Origin: Strongyloides papillosus | Lineage: Eukaryota > Nematoda > Chromadorea > Rhabditida > Strongyloididae | Direction: 5' to 3' | NCBI GenBank assembly: GCA_005656395.1 | Contig: SRSI01000043.1 | Coordinates: 372,001-436,000, forward strand | Length of the DNA: 64,000 nt | Shown here: positions 9,814 to 19,500 of the stretch, in pieces | Numbering within the stretch: position 1 is the first letter of the stretch | Layout: each line of letters begins with the position of its first letter | The notes under the pieces: model-generated | What the model saw: only the letters and a program-made list of their open reading frames with translations | What the model was told of the DNA's origin: nothing | Databases searched by the model: none | Made by a program: the position numbers and the translations under genes

Positions 9814-12675
9814 TCTCCCTCCTTTAAAATTTTCCAGTGGCCTAATTTTTAGAACAGGTCTTTTGATCATCGAGTTTTCCTTTGACTTGATCATGACAGT
9901 ATCGTCATTTTCGTTAACACTTTGAAGAATACCAACAGCAGTCTCAGGTTTTCCTTGTTTGTAGATTCTATAAGCCACAGGGTTGTTAACATATTGGAGA
10001 GTTTCTAACTTGAGATTTTTCAACTTAATGTCTTCAGGATCTCTTGAAATGCCATGAGTAGAAAAAGCAAAAATCAGATCTCTAGGTCTTTCACCAGTAC
10101 TTGAATGTTTAGTTCTATTATAATTTCTAGTCACAACCGCCACCCTTCTTTGAAAACTATTCCTTCCGCGAAATGTTGACTCGTCTTTCTTGAGAAGTGC
10201 ACGAAGTGTTCGAATAACACGTTCAGCAACACCATTTGAAGTATGTTCATTCGGGATAGTTGATTCAAACTTAATTTCTGGGAATTCTTGGATGAGTTGT
10301 GGGCTAGTAAAAGACTTGAAATTATCAGCACGAATAGTAATAATAGGGCAATCAAGTTGATTCTGAATGGAATGCAGAGCAGTAATAACAATGTTAGTAG
10401 ATTGTGATTCTGTGACAACCGTCCATAGGTATTTCGAAAAACCATCAATCATTACTAAAACATAGTGGTTCTCTAATAAGGCAAAGTCAAGATAAAGTAT
10501 TTTTAGCACAGTCGTAGGAGTTGTTCTTAATTTCTTCTTTCTCTTAAGTGGGTTGTTTTGGTTGCAGATCGGACATTCTTTCATCAAGATAAGTAATTTT
10601 TCCAAAACTTCCAGTACCATATAGTGTGACAACTTAAGTTCATGAAGATGTTCGATAACATAGTCTTTCATTTTTGAATAACAGATATGTGATAGCTTCT
10701 TATGATACTCATCAAATAATTCTTGTGCCAATAGTTGACTTTTTGAATTGTCAGTAGATACAGTTAAATGATGGGATTCGAGAGATTCATACGCAAACAT
10801 CCGGCTTAACAGGTCAGATAGAGAGTTACTTTTTCCATTAATGTAATGTATCTTTATTGAATATGAAGAAATGGCATCGATCAGGTCAGCATATCTGGGG
10901 GTAACGTTATGTTCTAAAACTTTCTCCAGTGGTTTATGGTCAGAATAAACAGTCAGTTCTTCTTGAGATATAAGTGGAGCAAAGAAGATTAAAGCTTTCT
11001 TTATGCCATACAATTCGAGATACGTTGCAGCACGAGCTTTCTTGGTTGGAGATAACATTTCAGAGTAATAGCAGATCGGTACATATTTCTTTCTAAATAA
11101 AACTTCTTCATTCTCGGGATTGTCAGATTCTTGTAACAGTACAGCTCCAATGCATAACTGGGATGCATCGACTTCCATAATAACTTTCTTTGAATGATCA
11201 CGAAGTTGTATGCGAGGCTTACTGTATACCAAGTTGACTATTTCATGATAAGCTTGAATTGTAGATTCAGTCCATTGAACATGTTTTGAAGAGCGTTGAC
11301 GAGTGAGAAAATACAGATCTGTAGTCTTTTCAGCATATTTTGGAATTGATATTCTATAATAATTGAGAGTTTGTAACCATTTGTATAAGATAACTTTTGA
11401 TGTAGGTAGAACTTTCATTTTCTCTGGAACACTATCTGGTTCCGGATACATGTCTTTACCAGAAAACTTCCAGCCTAAGAAACATATAGTTTGATGAATG
11501 AAATGACATTTTTCCCAATTTAATTTGACTTTACGTTCATTGAATAGTTTGCATAATTCCCACATAACACGTTTATGTTCTTCTGAATCAGTATTACTAA
11601 GAACCAATATATCGTCCAGATACACAATAATAGCATGTAGATTTTCGTCAAATTTTTGTCGTAACGGTAACACAAGATCTTCCATAAGATTTTGATAAAT
11701 GATTGGTGCGTTGGTGGAGCCTTGGGGCAGTTTCGTAAATGTAAATCGTTGATGTAAGAATTGGAAATTGTACATATGAAGATCACTTTCAGCGAGATTA
11801 ACTTGATTATATCCAGATCTGAGATCAACACAAGAGGCAAATTTAAACATGTGAAAAGAGTTGATAAGAGAAGTTGTTTTTCTATTTTCAGTCCATAACT
11901 TTCGAGTACGATTATTAACTGGTCGACAGTCAATAATAAAACGTTTTTCCTTTGAATGAGGTTTGTCAATAAGATAGTGATTACAGATCTCTAAAGATTT
12001 GGTTGATTTCAGAATTCCTTGGTCTAACATTGATTGGATTGTTTCTCTTTCACCCGGTAATGGATACTTACGATTGAATACTTTGTAGTCTTTGATAGGA
12101 TTGGTAGTTGTAAAATCTTGAGGAGGTGCCGTTGCAAAGCCTTCACCCACATCATACATATGCTGGGATATTAATGATGGGAAGGTTTTCTCTAACTTAG
12201 ATTTAAACTCAAGTTCATCTTGTGACTTATCTTTTAGAACAAATTGACAGTTTTTATCATTAAAATCAGGTCTGTAAGAAAAAGTAGATGTACTATAGTC
12301 AATTATGATTCCAAAACTAGCAAGAGCAGGTCTGCCAAGAAGTAGTTGAGCATAATTAGGAGTTGGACCAGAATAGAGTTGATTTCGGCTACACGTGATA
12401 CGAGATCGATCATTGATTTGTAGAGATACAGGAGATTCAACTAATACCATTTCACATTTACCCGCGAGTGTAGTAATACTTTCAACGTCATTTGAAACAC
12501 ATAAATCAAGGTGTTTAACTAAGTCCGTATTAATGATACTAACATCAGATCCACCATCGAGAAGAGCAGTAGCAGATAACCCATTTACAATAACCGTAGC
12601 AAGAACTCTAGGAGATTCAGGTCTGTGAGGTGCTTTGTTGTTTAAGTCCAGAGGAGGCTCTCTGGACCCCGTTAG
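9799..12675 (-). CDS. Pro-Pol polyprotein (protease, RT, RNase H, integrase)
   Basis: Read in the -1 frame relative to gag, entering at 12675. The protease comes first: the in-frame sequence LLDGGSDVSI lies near 12540-12570, upstream of the first ATG of this ORF, which itself argues that expression depends on frameshifting. Reverse transcriptase follows with YLDDILV near 11610. RNase H carries VDAS, E and SDHKPL. Integrase carries a zinc-binding HxxxLSH...CPIC module, then D in LYLDF, D in RADNF and E in NGVAERV, so the DDE triad is complete. No chromodomain is seen at the C-terminus. The product would copy the RNA genome and insert it into host DNA. Residue changes that would kill it were not found. 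Confidence 0.85.
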   Translation of the reverse strand, partial: LTGSREPPLDLNNKAPHRPESPRVLATVIVNGLSATALLDGGSDVSIINTDLVKHLDLCVSNDVESITTLAGKCEMVLVESPVSLQINDRSRITCSRNQLYSGPTPNYAQLLLGRPALASFGIIIDYSTSTFSYRPDFNDKNCQFVLKDKSQDELEFKSKLEKTFPSLISQHMYDVGEGFATAPPQDFTTTNPIKDYKVFNRKYPLPGERETIQSMLDQGILKSTKSLEICNHYLIDKPHSKEKRFIIDCRPVNNRTRKLWTENRKTTSLINSFHMFKFASCVDLRSGYNQVNLAESDLHMYNFQFLHQRFTFTKLPQGSTNAPIIYQNLMEDLVLPLRQKFDENLHAIIVYLDDILVLSNTDSEEHKRVMWELCKLFNERKVKLNWEKCHFIHQTICFLGWKFSGKDMYPEPDSVPEKMKVLPTSKVILYKWLQTLNYYRISIPKYAEKTTDLYFLTRQRSSKHVQWTESTIQAYHEIVNLVYSKPRIQLRDHSKKVIMEVDASQLCIGAVLLQESDNPENEEVLFRKKYVPICYYSEMLSPTKKARAATYLELYGIKKALIFFAPLISQEELTVYSDHKPLEKVLEHNVTPRYADLIDAISSYSIKIHYINGKSNSLSDLLSRMFAYESLESHHLTVSTDNSKSQLLAQELFDEYHKKLSHICYSKMKDYVIEHLHELKLSHYMVLEVLEKLLILMKECPICNQNNPLKRKKKLRTTPTTVLKILYLDFALLENHYVLVMIDGFSKYLWTVVTESQSTNIVITALHSIQNQLDCPIITIRADNFKSFTSPQLIQEFPEIKFESTIPNEHTSNGVAERVIRTLRALLKKDESTFRGRNSFQRRVAVVTRNYNRTKHSSTGERPRDLIFAFSTHGISRDPEDIKLKNLKLETLQYVNNPVAYRIYKQGKPETAVGILQSVNENDDTVMIKSKENSMIKRPVLKIRPLENFKGGRSKNG

Positions 12676-12681
12676 TTTAAA
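12646..12681 (-). promoter_or_regulatory. Programmed -1 ribosomal frameshift site between gag and pol
   Basis: On the minus strand the heptamer T TTA AAC (12681-12675) is in the gag frame and is followed at once by the gag stop TAA (12674-12672). After a 7-nt spacer comes a perfect 8-bp hairpin, GTCCAGAG (12667-12660), a 6-nt loop and CTCTGGAC (12653-12646). A one-base backward slip puts ribosomes into the protease frame. All three elements of the classical signal are present at standard spacing; only a pseudoknot partner was not sought. Confidence 0.85.
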
Positions 12682-13433
12682 TGAACTTCATTGGAGATTG
12701 GTCTTCCAGTAGCATCACCTTCAACTTCAGTTTTGATAGGACGTCTTGAATAATCACCTGGTGGTGCACCTTGTTTCTTTCTTTTACACTGATCACTAGT
12801 ATGTCCCAAGATTTGGCAATGATAACACTTAATAGACTTAAAACGAGAAAAAGAAGTGTATCTTGAGAACTTACCAGCGTTAGCAGTTTGTCTTCTTATC
12901 TTTTCGTCATCATACCGATGAATCAGATCTCTAAAAAGCGTAACAGGATTTCCATCGAAATCTCTAACATATTCGTACAGATCTTTATAAGAGGCGAGTT
13001 GACATTTTAGACGATCTTTGATAGAATTCAATTTATCAGCTTCAGGGTAGTTGGCTAAGACGATTTCAGCGAGATGTTCAAATTGGAGTAAGGATTCTTC
13101 AAACGATTTCATGTCGATCTTGAACTTGTAGTACTTATCAGAGGCAAGTGTGTCAGAGTAGCTAGATGGGAAAGCATTTCTGATCTTCGTAGAGTAAGAT
13201 TGGAAAGTTTCAGCCAAAGCGACAGGTGGTAACAAACGTCTAGTGACTTGTTCAACACGTTGACGGAGTACATTAATCTTAACTCTATCTTGAGTAATAC
13301 CATCTAATTCAAAAGCTTCATTTAAAGATTCTAAGAATTGTTCGACACGTTGAGTTTGGTCGCGATGATTAAATAAGGTAACAGATAAGCAAAAGTCGTA
13401 AGATTGACGTTGTGCCATGGTTGGTTGAGCCAT
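12672..13433 (-). CDS. Gag with CCHC zinc knuckle
   Basis: 253 residues from the first ATG. A helical capsid-like region is followed by a CCHC knuckle, CYHCQILGHTSDQC, at about residues 206-219, and a basic/proline-rich tail. It would form the particle and bind RNA. The frame stays open for about 93 codons upstream (to about 13714) without an ATG, and the encoded composition looks coding, so the true N-terminus may be longer through a non-AUG start or splicing. The stop codon is part of the frameshift signal. Confidence 0.8.
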   Translation of the reverse strand: MAQPTMAQRQSYDFCLSVTLFNHRDQTQRVEQFLESLNEAFELDGITQDRVKINVLRQRVEQVTRRLLPPVALAETFQSYSTKIRNAFPSSYSDTLASDKYYKFKIDMKSFEESLLQFEHLAEIVLANYPEADKLNSIKDRLKCQLASYKDLYEYVRDFDGNPVTLFRDLIHRYDDEKIRRQTANAGKFSRYTSFSRFKSIKCYHCQILGHTSDQCKRKKQGAPPGDYSRRPIKTEVEGDATGRPISNEVHLN

Positions 13434-13796
13434 AGTAGTATCGTTAGATTTTATTTCAGACAGGACTGTAGAGATAGCGCGAGACAGTCTAGTAGGATCA
13501 CTATGATTTCTTTTTGTACGAGCAAAGATATCTTGTAGGTCAAGTGATTTAAAATCGATATGTTGATATTGATCTAGCGATGAGAGGGTATTGAGTACGT
13601 CCTCTATTTGAGTATAGATGAGTTGATCAGATTCAGAAATTTTAGGCGATTCCAGAATGTGAATTGATAACGATAACGTAGCAAGCTTCTCTTCTGTAAG
13701 TTGTATTGACGACTAATCCAGTAAAAATTTCGTCAATCACTTACTTCTAAGAATTGCTAACTTCGGCAGTGTGTAAATCAAAAGTAGATAAAATGT

Positions 13797-14115
13797 AAAT
13801 CTGTGTAGCTGTGAGCCTTCAGTGGCGTAGCGTGTAACAGAGTAAGAGCAGTAGTAAAACAAAAAGCAATAAAATGCAGGTCTGTGTAGCTGTGAGCCTT
13901 CAGTGGCGTAGCGTGGAACAGAATAAGAGCAGTGGTGACACAAGTAAAGATAAAAAGTTGATCTGTGTAGCTGTGAGCCTTCGGTGGCGTAGCGTGGAAC
14001 AGAAATAGGCTGTAGAAAGACCTTCACAAAAATTGATAACTCCCGCAGCGAGTAACCCAAAAGTAGTAATAAAATGCAGATCCGTATAGCTGTGAGCCTT
14101 CAATGGCGTAGCGTT
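13797..14115 (-). repeat. Four-copy tandem repeat in the retroelement leader
   Basis: Copies begin near 13798, 13881, 13960 and 14079 (spacings of about 82, 79 and 119 bp). Each carries the + strand core AGCTGTGAGCCTTC followed by TGGCGTAGCG. The fourth copy is the most diverged, and the third carries an extra insert of about 37 bp. They lie in the untranslated leader between the 5' LTR and gag, where packaging, dimerisation or translation signals usually sit. Confidence 0.75.
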
Positions 14116-14180
14116 GGACAGAAGTAGGGCTTCGGAGAGACCCGTGAAACACAATAGAATAAAAGTACTGTCCACAAAAC

Positions 14181-14321
14181 AGTAAAAATTTTATTAGAAT
14201 GAAACTGGGGTTATAACAATATAAAAAGAATGATAATTAATAATCCCAATGACAGGTGAACAGGTAATCAGGATAGGACTCATTGAGCTAACAATCCGTT
14301 CAGGATTCATCCATTCTTACT
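14181..14321 (-). repeat. 5' LTR of the 9.7-14.3 kb element
   Basis: The 141-bp partner of 9673-9813. The TTTAA duplication follows at 14322-14326. The sequence just after it on the coding strand (GTTTTGTGGACAG) should hold the primer-binding site, but no tRNA match was recognised. Confidence 0.9.
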
Positions 14322-14340
14322 TTTAAATTTTTGATTTATA

Positions 14341-14842
14341 ATTTAGATTTTACAATTATGTTTTCTTTTTACATATTTAAATTTAAAATAAGAACGAATA
14401 TTAAAATAATATTTTTATTAATAATACTTTGTGTGAGCAAATAATTATTGCTTTTCATTATTATTTTTATGAAATTTTTAAACTTTCTGTTGTTAGTAGT
14501 TTGTTTAGAATAATGATCTTTATTAAAATATCAATAATTTTACACGAAATTGACCTTTAATATCACATTTTACAAAATAAAAAACAAATTAAGATCTAAA
14601 TGAGCATAATATCATAGAAAATATCAAAATTTAAAAAAGTCACATTAATTTAAAAATCAAACATATATATCTTTGTAAAAAAACGGTAAAAAGTAAGGGA
14701 CAACCTAATATTTTGTGTTGTTTAAAAATTTTTGCTATCGTTCGATATTTTTTAAATTTGAATAATATTCATTTTTTAAAATGGTGAACATTTTTTTGCA
14801 TTATAGATAGAATTGTCAAAATTTGTTCTTTTTTATGTGTAT
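14341..14842. repeat. Copy 1 of a dispersed MITE-like repeat (empty-site copy)
   Basis: Closely matches 36934-37698 apart from a solo LTR present only in the second copy. It ends in TTTTTTATGTGT at 14842, directly abutting the secreted-peptide array spacer. The left end is unclear because the Ty3-like element inserted there. Confidence 0.65.
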
Positions 14843-15230
14843 ACAATAGTAAAAGTTACCGATAAAATAAAACAATATTTATAAACATTCTAAAATTTTT
14901 AGAACTAGATGATTTTGAAACCAATATTTAAAATATTTCTAGAAAAAATTATCATTTTACTTGTTTAAAAGCATTTACAAATATTGAAATATATAATAAA
15001 TGTTTATCTTATTAATACAAATTACTTTATGAAAATTTATATTAAAACTCAACTTATAAAAAATTGACTTTATATATTTTGAAATTATATTTTACAGGAT
15101 AAAAAAAGAATTTTAATAATGTAATATTTATAATAAAAATTACCATATTTTCTTTTTACTGTTAGATTATTATATTTAGATTATAAATATTTGATATTTT
15201 TTTCATTAAAGAAAAATATTCTAAAATAAG

Positions 15231-15238
15231 TATAAAAA
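15231..15238 (+). promoter_or_regulatory. TATA box, secreted-peptide gene 1
   Basis: TATAAAAA 32 bp upstream of the ATG. The same motif at the same distance precedes genes 2 and 4 of this family. Confidence 0.6.
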
Positions 15239-15269
15239 GGAATAATTTGGAATGTAAAATGTCATCGAA

Positions 15270-15548
15270 ATGCATTTCATAAAATACTTTACTATCCTTG
15301 TACTTTTGGCTGTCCAATACAGTTTCCAAGATGATACTACTACATATGCAACAACACCTGATTGCACATATAATTGTGGTTTCGGTACTACACAAGAATC
15401 ACCATCAGATTTTGTTTATAGAAAGAAGAGATCAGCTTTAAAACTATTTGTAAGTTTTAATAAGATATTATTTATTGTTCTTTAGAAGACGGTAGGTAAA
15501 GGTATGGCAAAGAAAGCATTAAAAACAGTAATGAAAAAATTAGCTTAA
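15270..15548 (+). CDS. Small secreted cationic peptide precursor, family member 1
   Basis: Exons 15270-15449 and 15486-15548; the intron of 36 nt has GTAAGT...TTTAG ends. A signal peptide (MHFIKYFTILVLLAVQYSF) is followed by a Thr-rich spacer, a region with two cysteines, and a furin-type site, RKKR. The chain after RKKR is about 26 residues, roughly a third lysine, with hydrophobic residues spaced to give an amphipathic helix. Without splicing the acceptor TAG is itself an in-frame stop. Similar precursors elsewhere release antimicrobial or membrane-active peptides; that role is inference, and no homolog was recognised. It is first in a tandem family of four and has the shortest C-terminal chain. 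Confidence 0.75.
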
Positions 15549-15934
15549 AAAAGGCGATAGTATACTAATGGTTTTAAAATTCTTATCCTGGATTGTTTTT
15601 AAGATAAATATTACTGTTTTACATCAAATTTCATGCGTAATATAATCGTTGTCAAGAAATTGGTTTTTTAATCAACTTAAAATATAAAAATATTAAATAT
15701 AAGATACATGATTTTATTATGTTTATGTAAAATATTAGTATTTTATCGTTTTTAATAAATTATAGTCATTAGATTTTATATTTTTGCTGCTAATTTAACA
15801 AATTTAAATATTCAACACCATATCTTTACATATCACTTTATAAATTCTATCAAATTTACACAATTTTAAAAGTTGAAGTAATTAATTTTTTTATTCTTCT
15901 AAAATAAGTTGTTAAAACATAACTACTTTCGCTT
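15549..15934. other. Array spacer downstream of peptide gene 1
   Basis: Repeats the 3' spacer of the other family members (AAAATATTAGTATTTTATCG...AATTATAGTCATTAGATTTTATATTTTTG). Part of it, about 15690-15934, recurs immediately to the right of the Cer1-like element. Confidence 0.6.
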
Positions 15935-16112
15935 TGTAACGCCCCCAGAAGGCGTTATTCAGAAAACCAATATAAATACCAAGACAAATTCATTTTACAA
16001 TGTTATAATTGAATATAGAATATATTGTACCGAGGTTTCTATTAATAAAAAGTTTATTTATATATTTCGTTTCTTATCACCCGAGGATAGCACCTCGTTA
16101 AAAAAGCTTATA
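15935..16112 (+). repeat. 5' LTR of the Cer1-like element
   Basis: Starts with a perfect inverted repeat TAACGCC/GGCGTTA around a 7-nt loop and ends with a CGAGG/CCTCG hairpin near 16082-16098. Both structures are conserved in the 3' LTR while the middle has diverged. Confidence 0.8.
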
Positions 16113-16588
16113 TGGAGGTTCCACCGAACCATGTCGCAGCCTTGCACGATTCATCGATGCAAGTGATTCAAATAAAAAATGGATGACAATTAAATTTAAC
16201 ATAAACAGGTTAGTTCTATACAATCATTTTTTGTTGAATGCAACAAAAAATGACATACTAATACTATAATAATGGTTGTTAACGAAATTGTATAGAAATA
16301 TGCAATTATAAACAACCTTACTACTTTACAATTATTTTTTAGAAAAAATTTTAACAATTTGATCTATTATAATGCGCCTATTTACAATCGTAAAAAACAC
16401 AATTACGAATGGCCTTAATACTTAGACAATTATTTTTAATTCAATGTAACCTGTTTTACATTGATAATTACATTTTTAGACAAATCCAACCTCTTTTCGG
16501 ATAAAAAAAAAATATAGAGGATAAATAAGCGACATTCATACAAAAATGATCATTCAATTGTGCATTTCTGCATCATAACCGTTCACTC

Positions 16589-19500
16589 ATGTCTCTTCGT
16601 AGTAGCAGCACGCCGGTAAAGGCAAACAATCGTTTGGGTAATGATTCAAACGAGCTGGTACCTAGTGTACCACTCTTCAATGCTCATTTACGAGCCGAGC
16701 TAGGCCACTCCAAGGATGCCCAGCACCCTCTTCTTGCTCATTCACGAGCCGAGCTAGGCCACTCCAAGGATGCTCAGCACCCCTTTCTTGCTCATTTACG
16801 AGCCGAGCTAGGCCACTCCAAGGATGCCCAGCACCCTCTTCTTGCTCATTTACGAGCCGAGCCAGGCCTTTCCGAGGAAGCCAGGCAAACCTTAATGTCC
16901 TCAATGACATCTCCAAAGGCAAGTGCGCCACCATATGGAGATAGTCTCGAAGGCACCAATGTTTTTGCTTCTTCTAATAAAGGTAGCAAAATAAGATCTA
17001 GTTCCAATAACTTGATCAATAAGATTACCAATCCGGTAACGTCTAAATCTGCAATGGAATCTACAATTTCGTTGAACAGAACTAAAAGACAAGTCGATCT
17101 TGACAATGTTGTCAAATTAATACTTGATGAACTTAAAAGTGATCAAATTGAAACCTTAAAATATAGTCCCAGTGACTATGATGGTTTACTTCAAAGACAG
17201 AAGGCCAGAATGACCAAACTATTACAAGATTTGGGTTCTGATGCCATCGTCGATTTACCAGATGTACGTGCACAAGTTAGTGACAATCTGGGTTCAACAA
17301 GAAGCTATAATGCTTTATTTGACATGGTCCTCCGTGCGAAATCGCATGGGGCCTTTTATCAGTTCAAGGGTAAGTCCCTTACTAGCTTTACACTTTTTAT
17401 AAGTGATTGCATGACGGCTATAAGACAATTAGCCATCACTGATGACGAAATCCCTATGCTTGATCGCATAGCAGGACGTCACATTGACTATCTTATACCA
17501 AGAGATAGTAAAATAGCACATGCTCGACACATAGCTGTCGAGAGAAAGTCCGATGCTACTAAAGGACATAAACAATATGATTTCACATTGTCTGAAATCT
17601 TAAACGACATCAAGTTGGTACTTGAAAGTCAAGGCATGAATCGCCTAGAGCAATTTAATGCTCGTCCACCAATGGAGAATGCTATGGATGTTTCCACATT
17701 CGCCAAGAAATTTAACGATTATCTTCGTAGAAGATTTGCTACTAATCAGCCTTCAGAGTTCCTGAAGGACAAACCTGATCTGAGACGTGAACAATTTTAC
17801 TTGTTCACAAGAGGATTGCATCCAATCCTCCGGGAAAATAATTCCACAAAAAACCTTTATGAATTGCAATATGATGAATTCATAGCCACATACGTAGACA
17901 CACAGCTACGTTTCCAATCTAAATTAAATAAAGCTTCACAGAAAGTTAATAATAATCATAACAATAGTTATAAGCATAATAACAAGCACATAAATAAACA
18001 TAATAATGTGTCAAACAATAAACAATCGAATTTGAAATTTGATAATACAAAGAAACCATTTGTAAAAAATAACTCTAGCGGTTATAATAAAAATAATCAC
18101 CAGTCATCATCTGGTACACATAATAATAAAGGACATCAATCACGATATTCCTCATCGAAACCGGCTAATAAGCCTGTAACTTCATATAATAATACCAGTT
18201 CTGGTATGAACTATAAACCTAATAATAACCAATCATCTGGTTATAATAAAAATAGAATAAAAACTAAACCTCAAAAACATGGTAAGGTTCATACAATTGA
18301 ACCTACGCATGATGAATGCCACAATGATGGCGAAATGAATGTAATAATGCATTCTATTAAAGAGATCAAACATATGATCAACGACTTTAAACTTAATACA
18401 TTAACAATCTGTATGTTAATGATATGTATGCTTATACCATTCGGTGGTTGTCAACCCCTTGGTATATGTCGATTTGCACCTTCTGAATTTCCTCGATTGT
18501 ATCTTCAGAACAACTATGACGCTAAAAAGGCGAAACAAGTCACATTGGTATCTGTTGATACCAGATGTGTAGCTTTAGACGTATTTGCTAGTGGCTATCG
18601 CCTTGGCAACGTCTTTGTAGACCCCGACAGTAATGTCGAACATTACTTTGATAAAAAGGCTCCAACATTTTCTTGTGCTGGAAGCCACCTTGTCCATTTA
18701 TCAGGACGCAATGAAACCTTCGTTGAAGAAGTTTCAACAGGTACACATAATGCTGATACCTCTTTAAAGAACATACGAGCTAAGCATGCTATGTATGAAA
18801 CTGGATGTGATAAACTTAGTTCTGTTTCACAGACAGTACCTATGGATCCTCATCCTAGCAAAATAGTCTCATCGACTAAGGCGCCTGTTGTGATGTTAAC
18901 AGAGCGACCACATATTGTACAAATTGTTGCACACGGTACAAATGTTTCTGCTTCAAAGATTAAGGCACCAACGGATGTTAGTGTTCCTTCGAAAGCAACA
19001 AAACCTAATAATGATGCTACCTTAAAAGCTGCATCTGTTGATAGTTCCAAAGTATCATCAACCACATCTGGTTATCAGAAAATTAAATCTTCATTGAAAA
19101 CCTGTGAAGAAGAATTAGAAAGGACGAAGACTCTCTTAAAAGAGAGTACAAGTACTATATCCGACCTACGATCGGAAATAGAACGAATAAAGCGAGCAAA
19201 TAACATGCTTTCCGAGCAACTTCGTGATTCTGAAGATCGTCATCGGACGACTTCGCGATCAATGACCGAGGAATCGGCCAAATCCCTTTCCGAAGACATA
19301 AAAACAGTCTCTCATGTTTTGACTGATGAAAATAGAATCCGCCAGGAATGTGAAGACAACTGGAAGGATGAAATAAAACGTCTTAATAGTGAGATTGAGG
19401 ATTGTAATACCAAACTCAATAAGCTAAAGACGGCAAATAACGCGTTACGTGAAGAACGTGATAAAACTAGTAAAGCTTTTAAATCTTGTAATATAGATAA

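Larger units (their letters stand above)
9673..14321 (-). mobile_element. Complete young Ty3-like LTR retrotransposon with -1 frameshift
   Basis: Two 141-bp LTRs that look identical by eye (9673-9813 and 14181-14321), each with AGTAA...TTACT ends, are flanked by the 5-bp duplication TTTAA (9668-9672 and 14322-14326). On the minus strand the order is 5' LTR, a leader with a four-copy repeat, gag, pro-RT-RNaseH-integrase, a purine-rich tract (AAAGGAGGGAGA, 9814-9826) and the 3' LTR. All coding parts are open. Identical LTRs plus intact genes point to very recent insertion. It landed beside a MITE-like repeat (14341-14842). Confidence 0.9.

Noticed and set aside
13737..14175. Overlapping minus-strand ORFs in the retroelement leader with repeated YATEGSQLH-like peptides
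   Set aside because: They only reflect the 80-bp tandem repeat, are read in different frames and have no start context; the leader is more likely noncoding.
16113..16130. Definite tRNA primer-binding site of the Cer1-like element
   Set aside because: It begins TGG as expected, but the implied tRNA 3' end is not a convincing T-arm, and the sequence forms its own small hairpin; kept only as a candidate.
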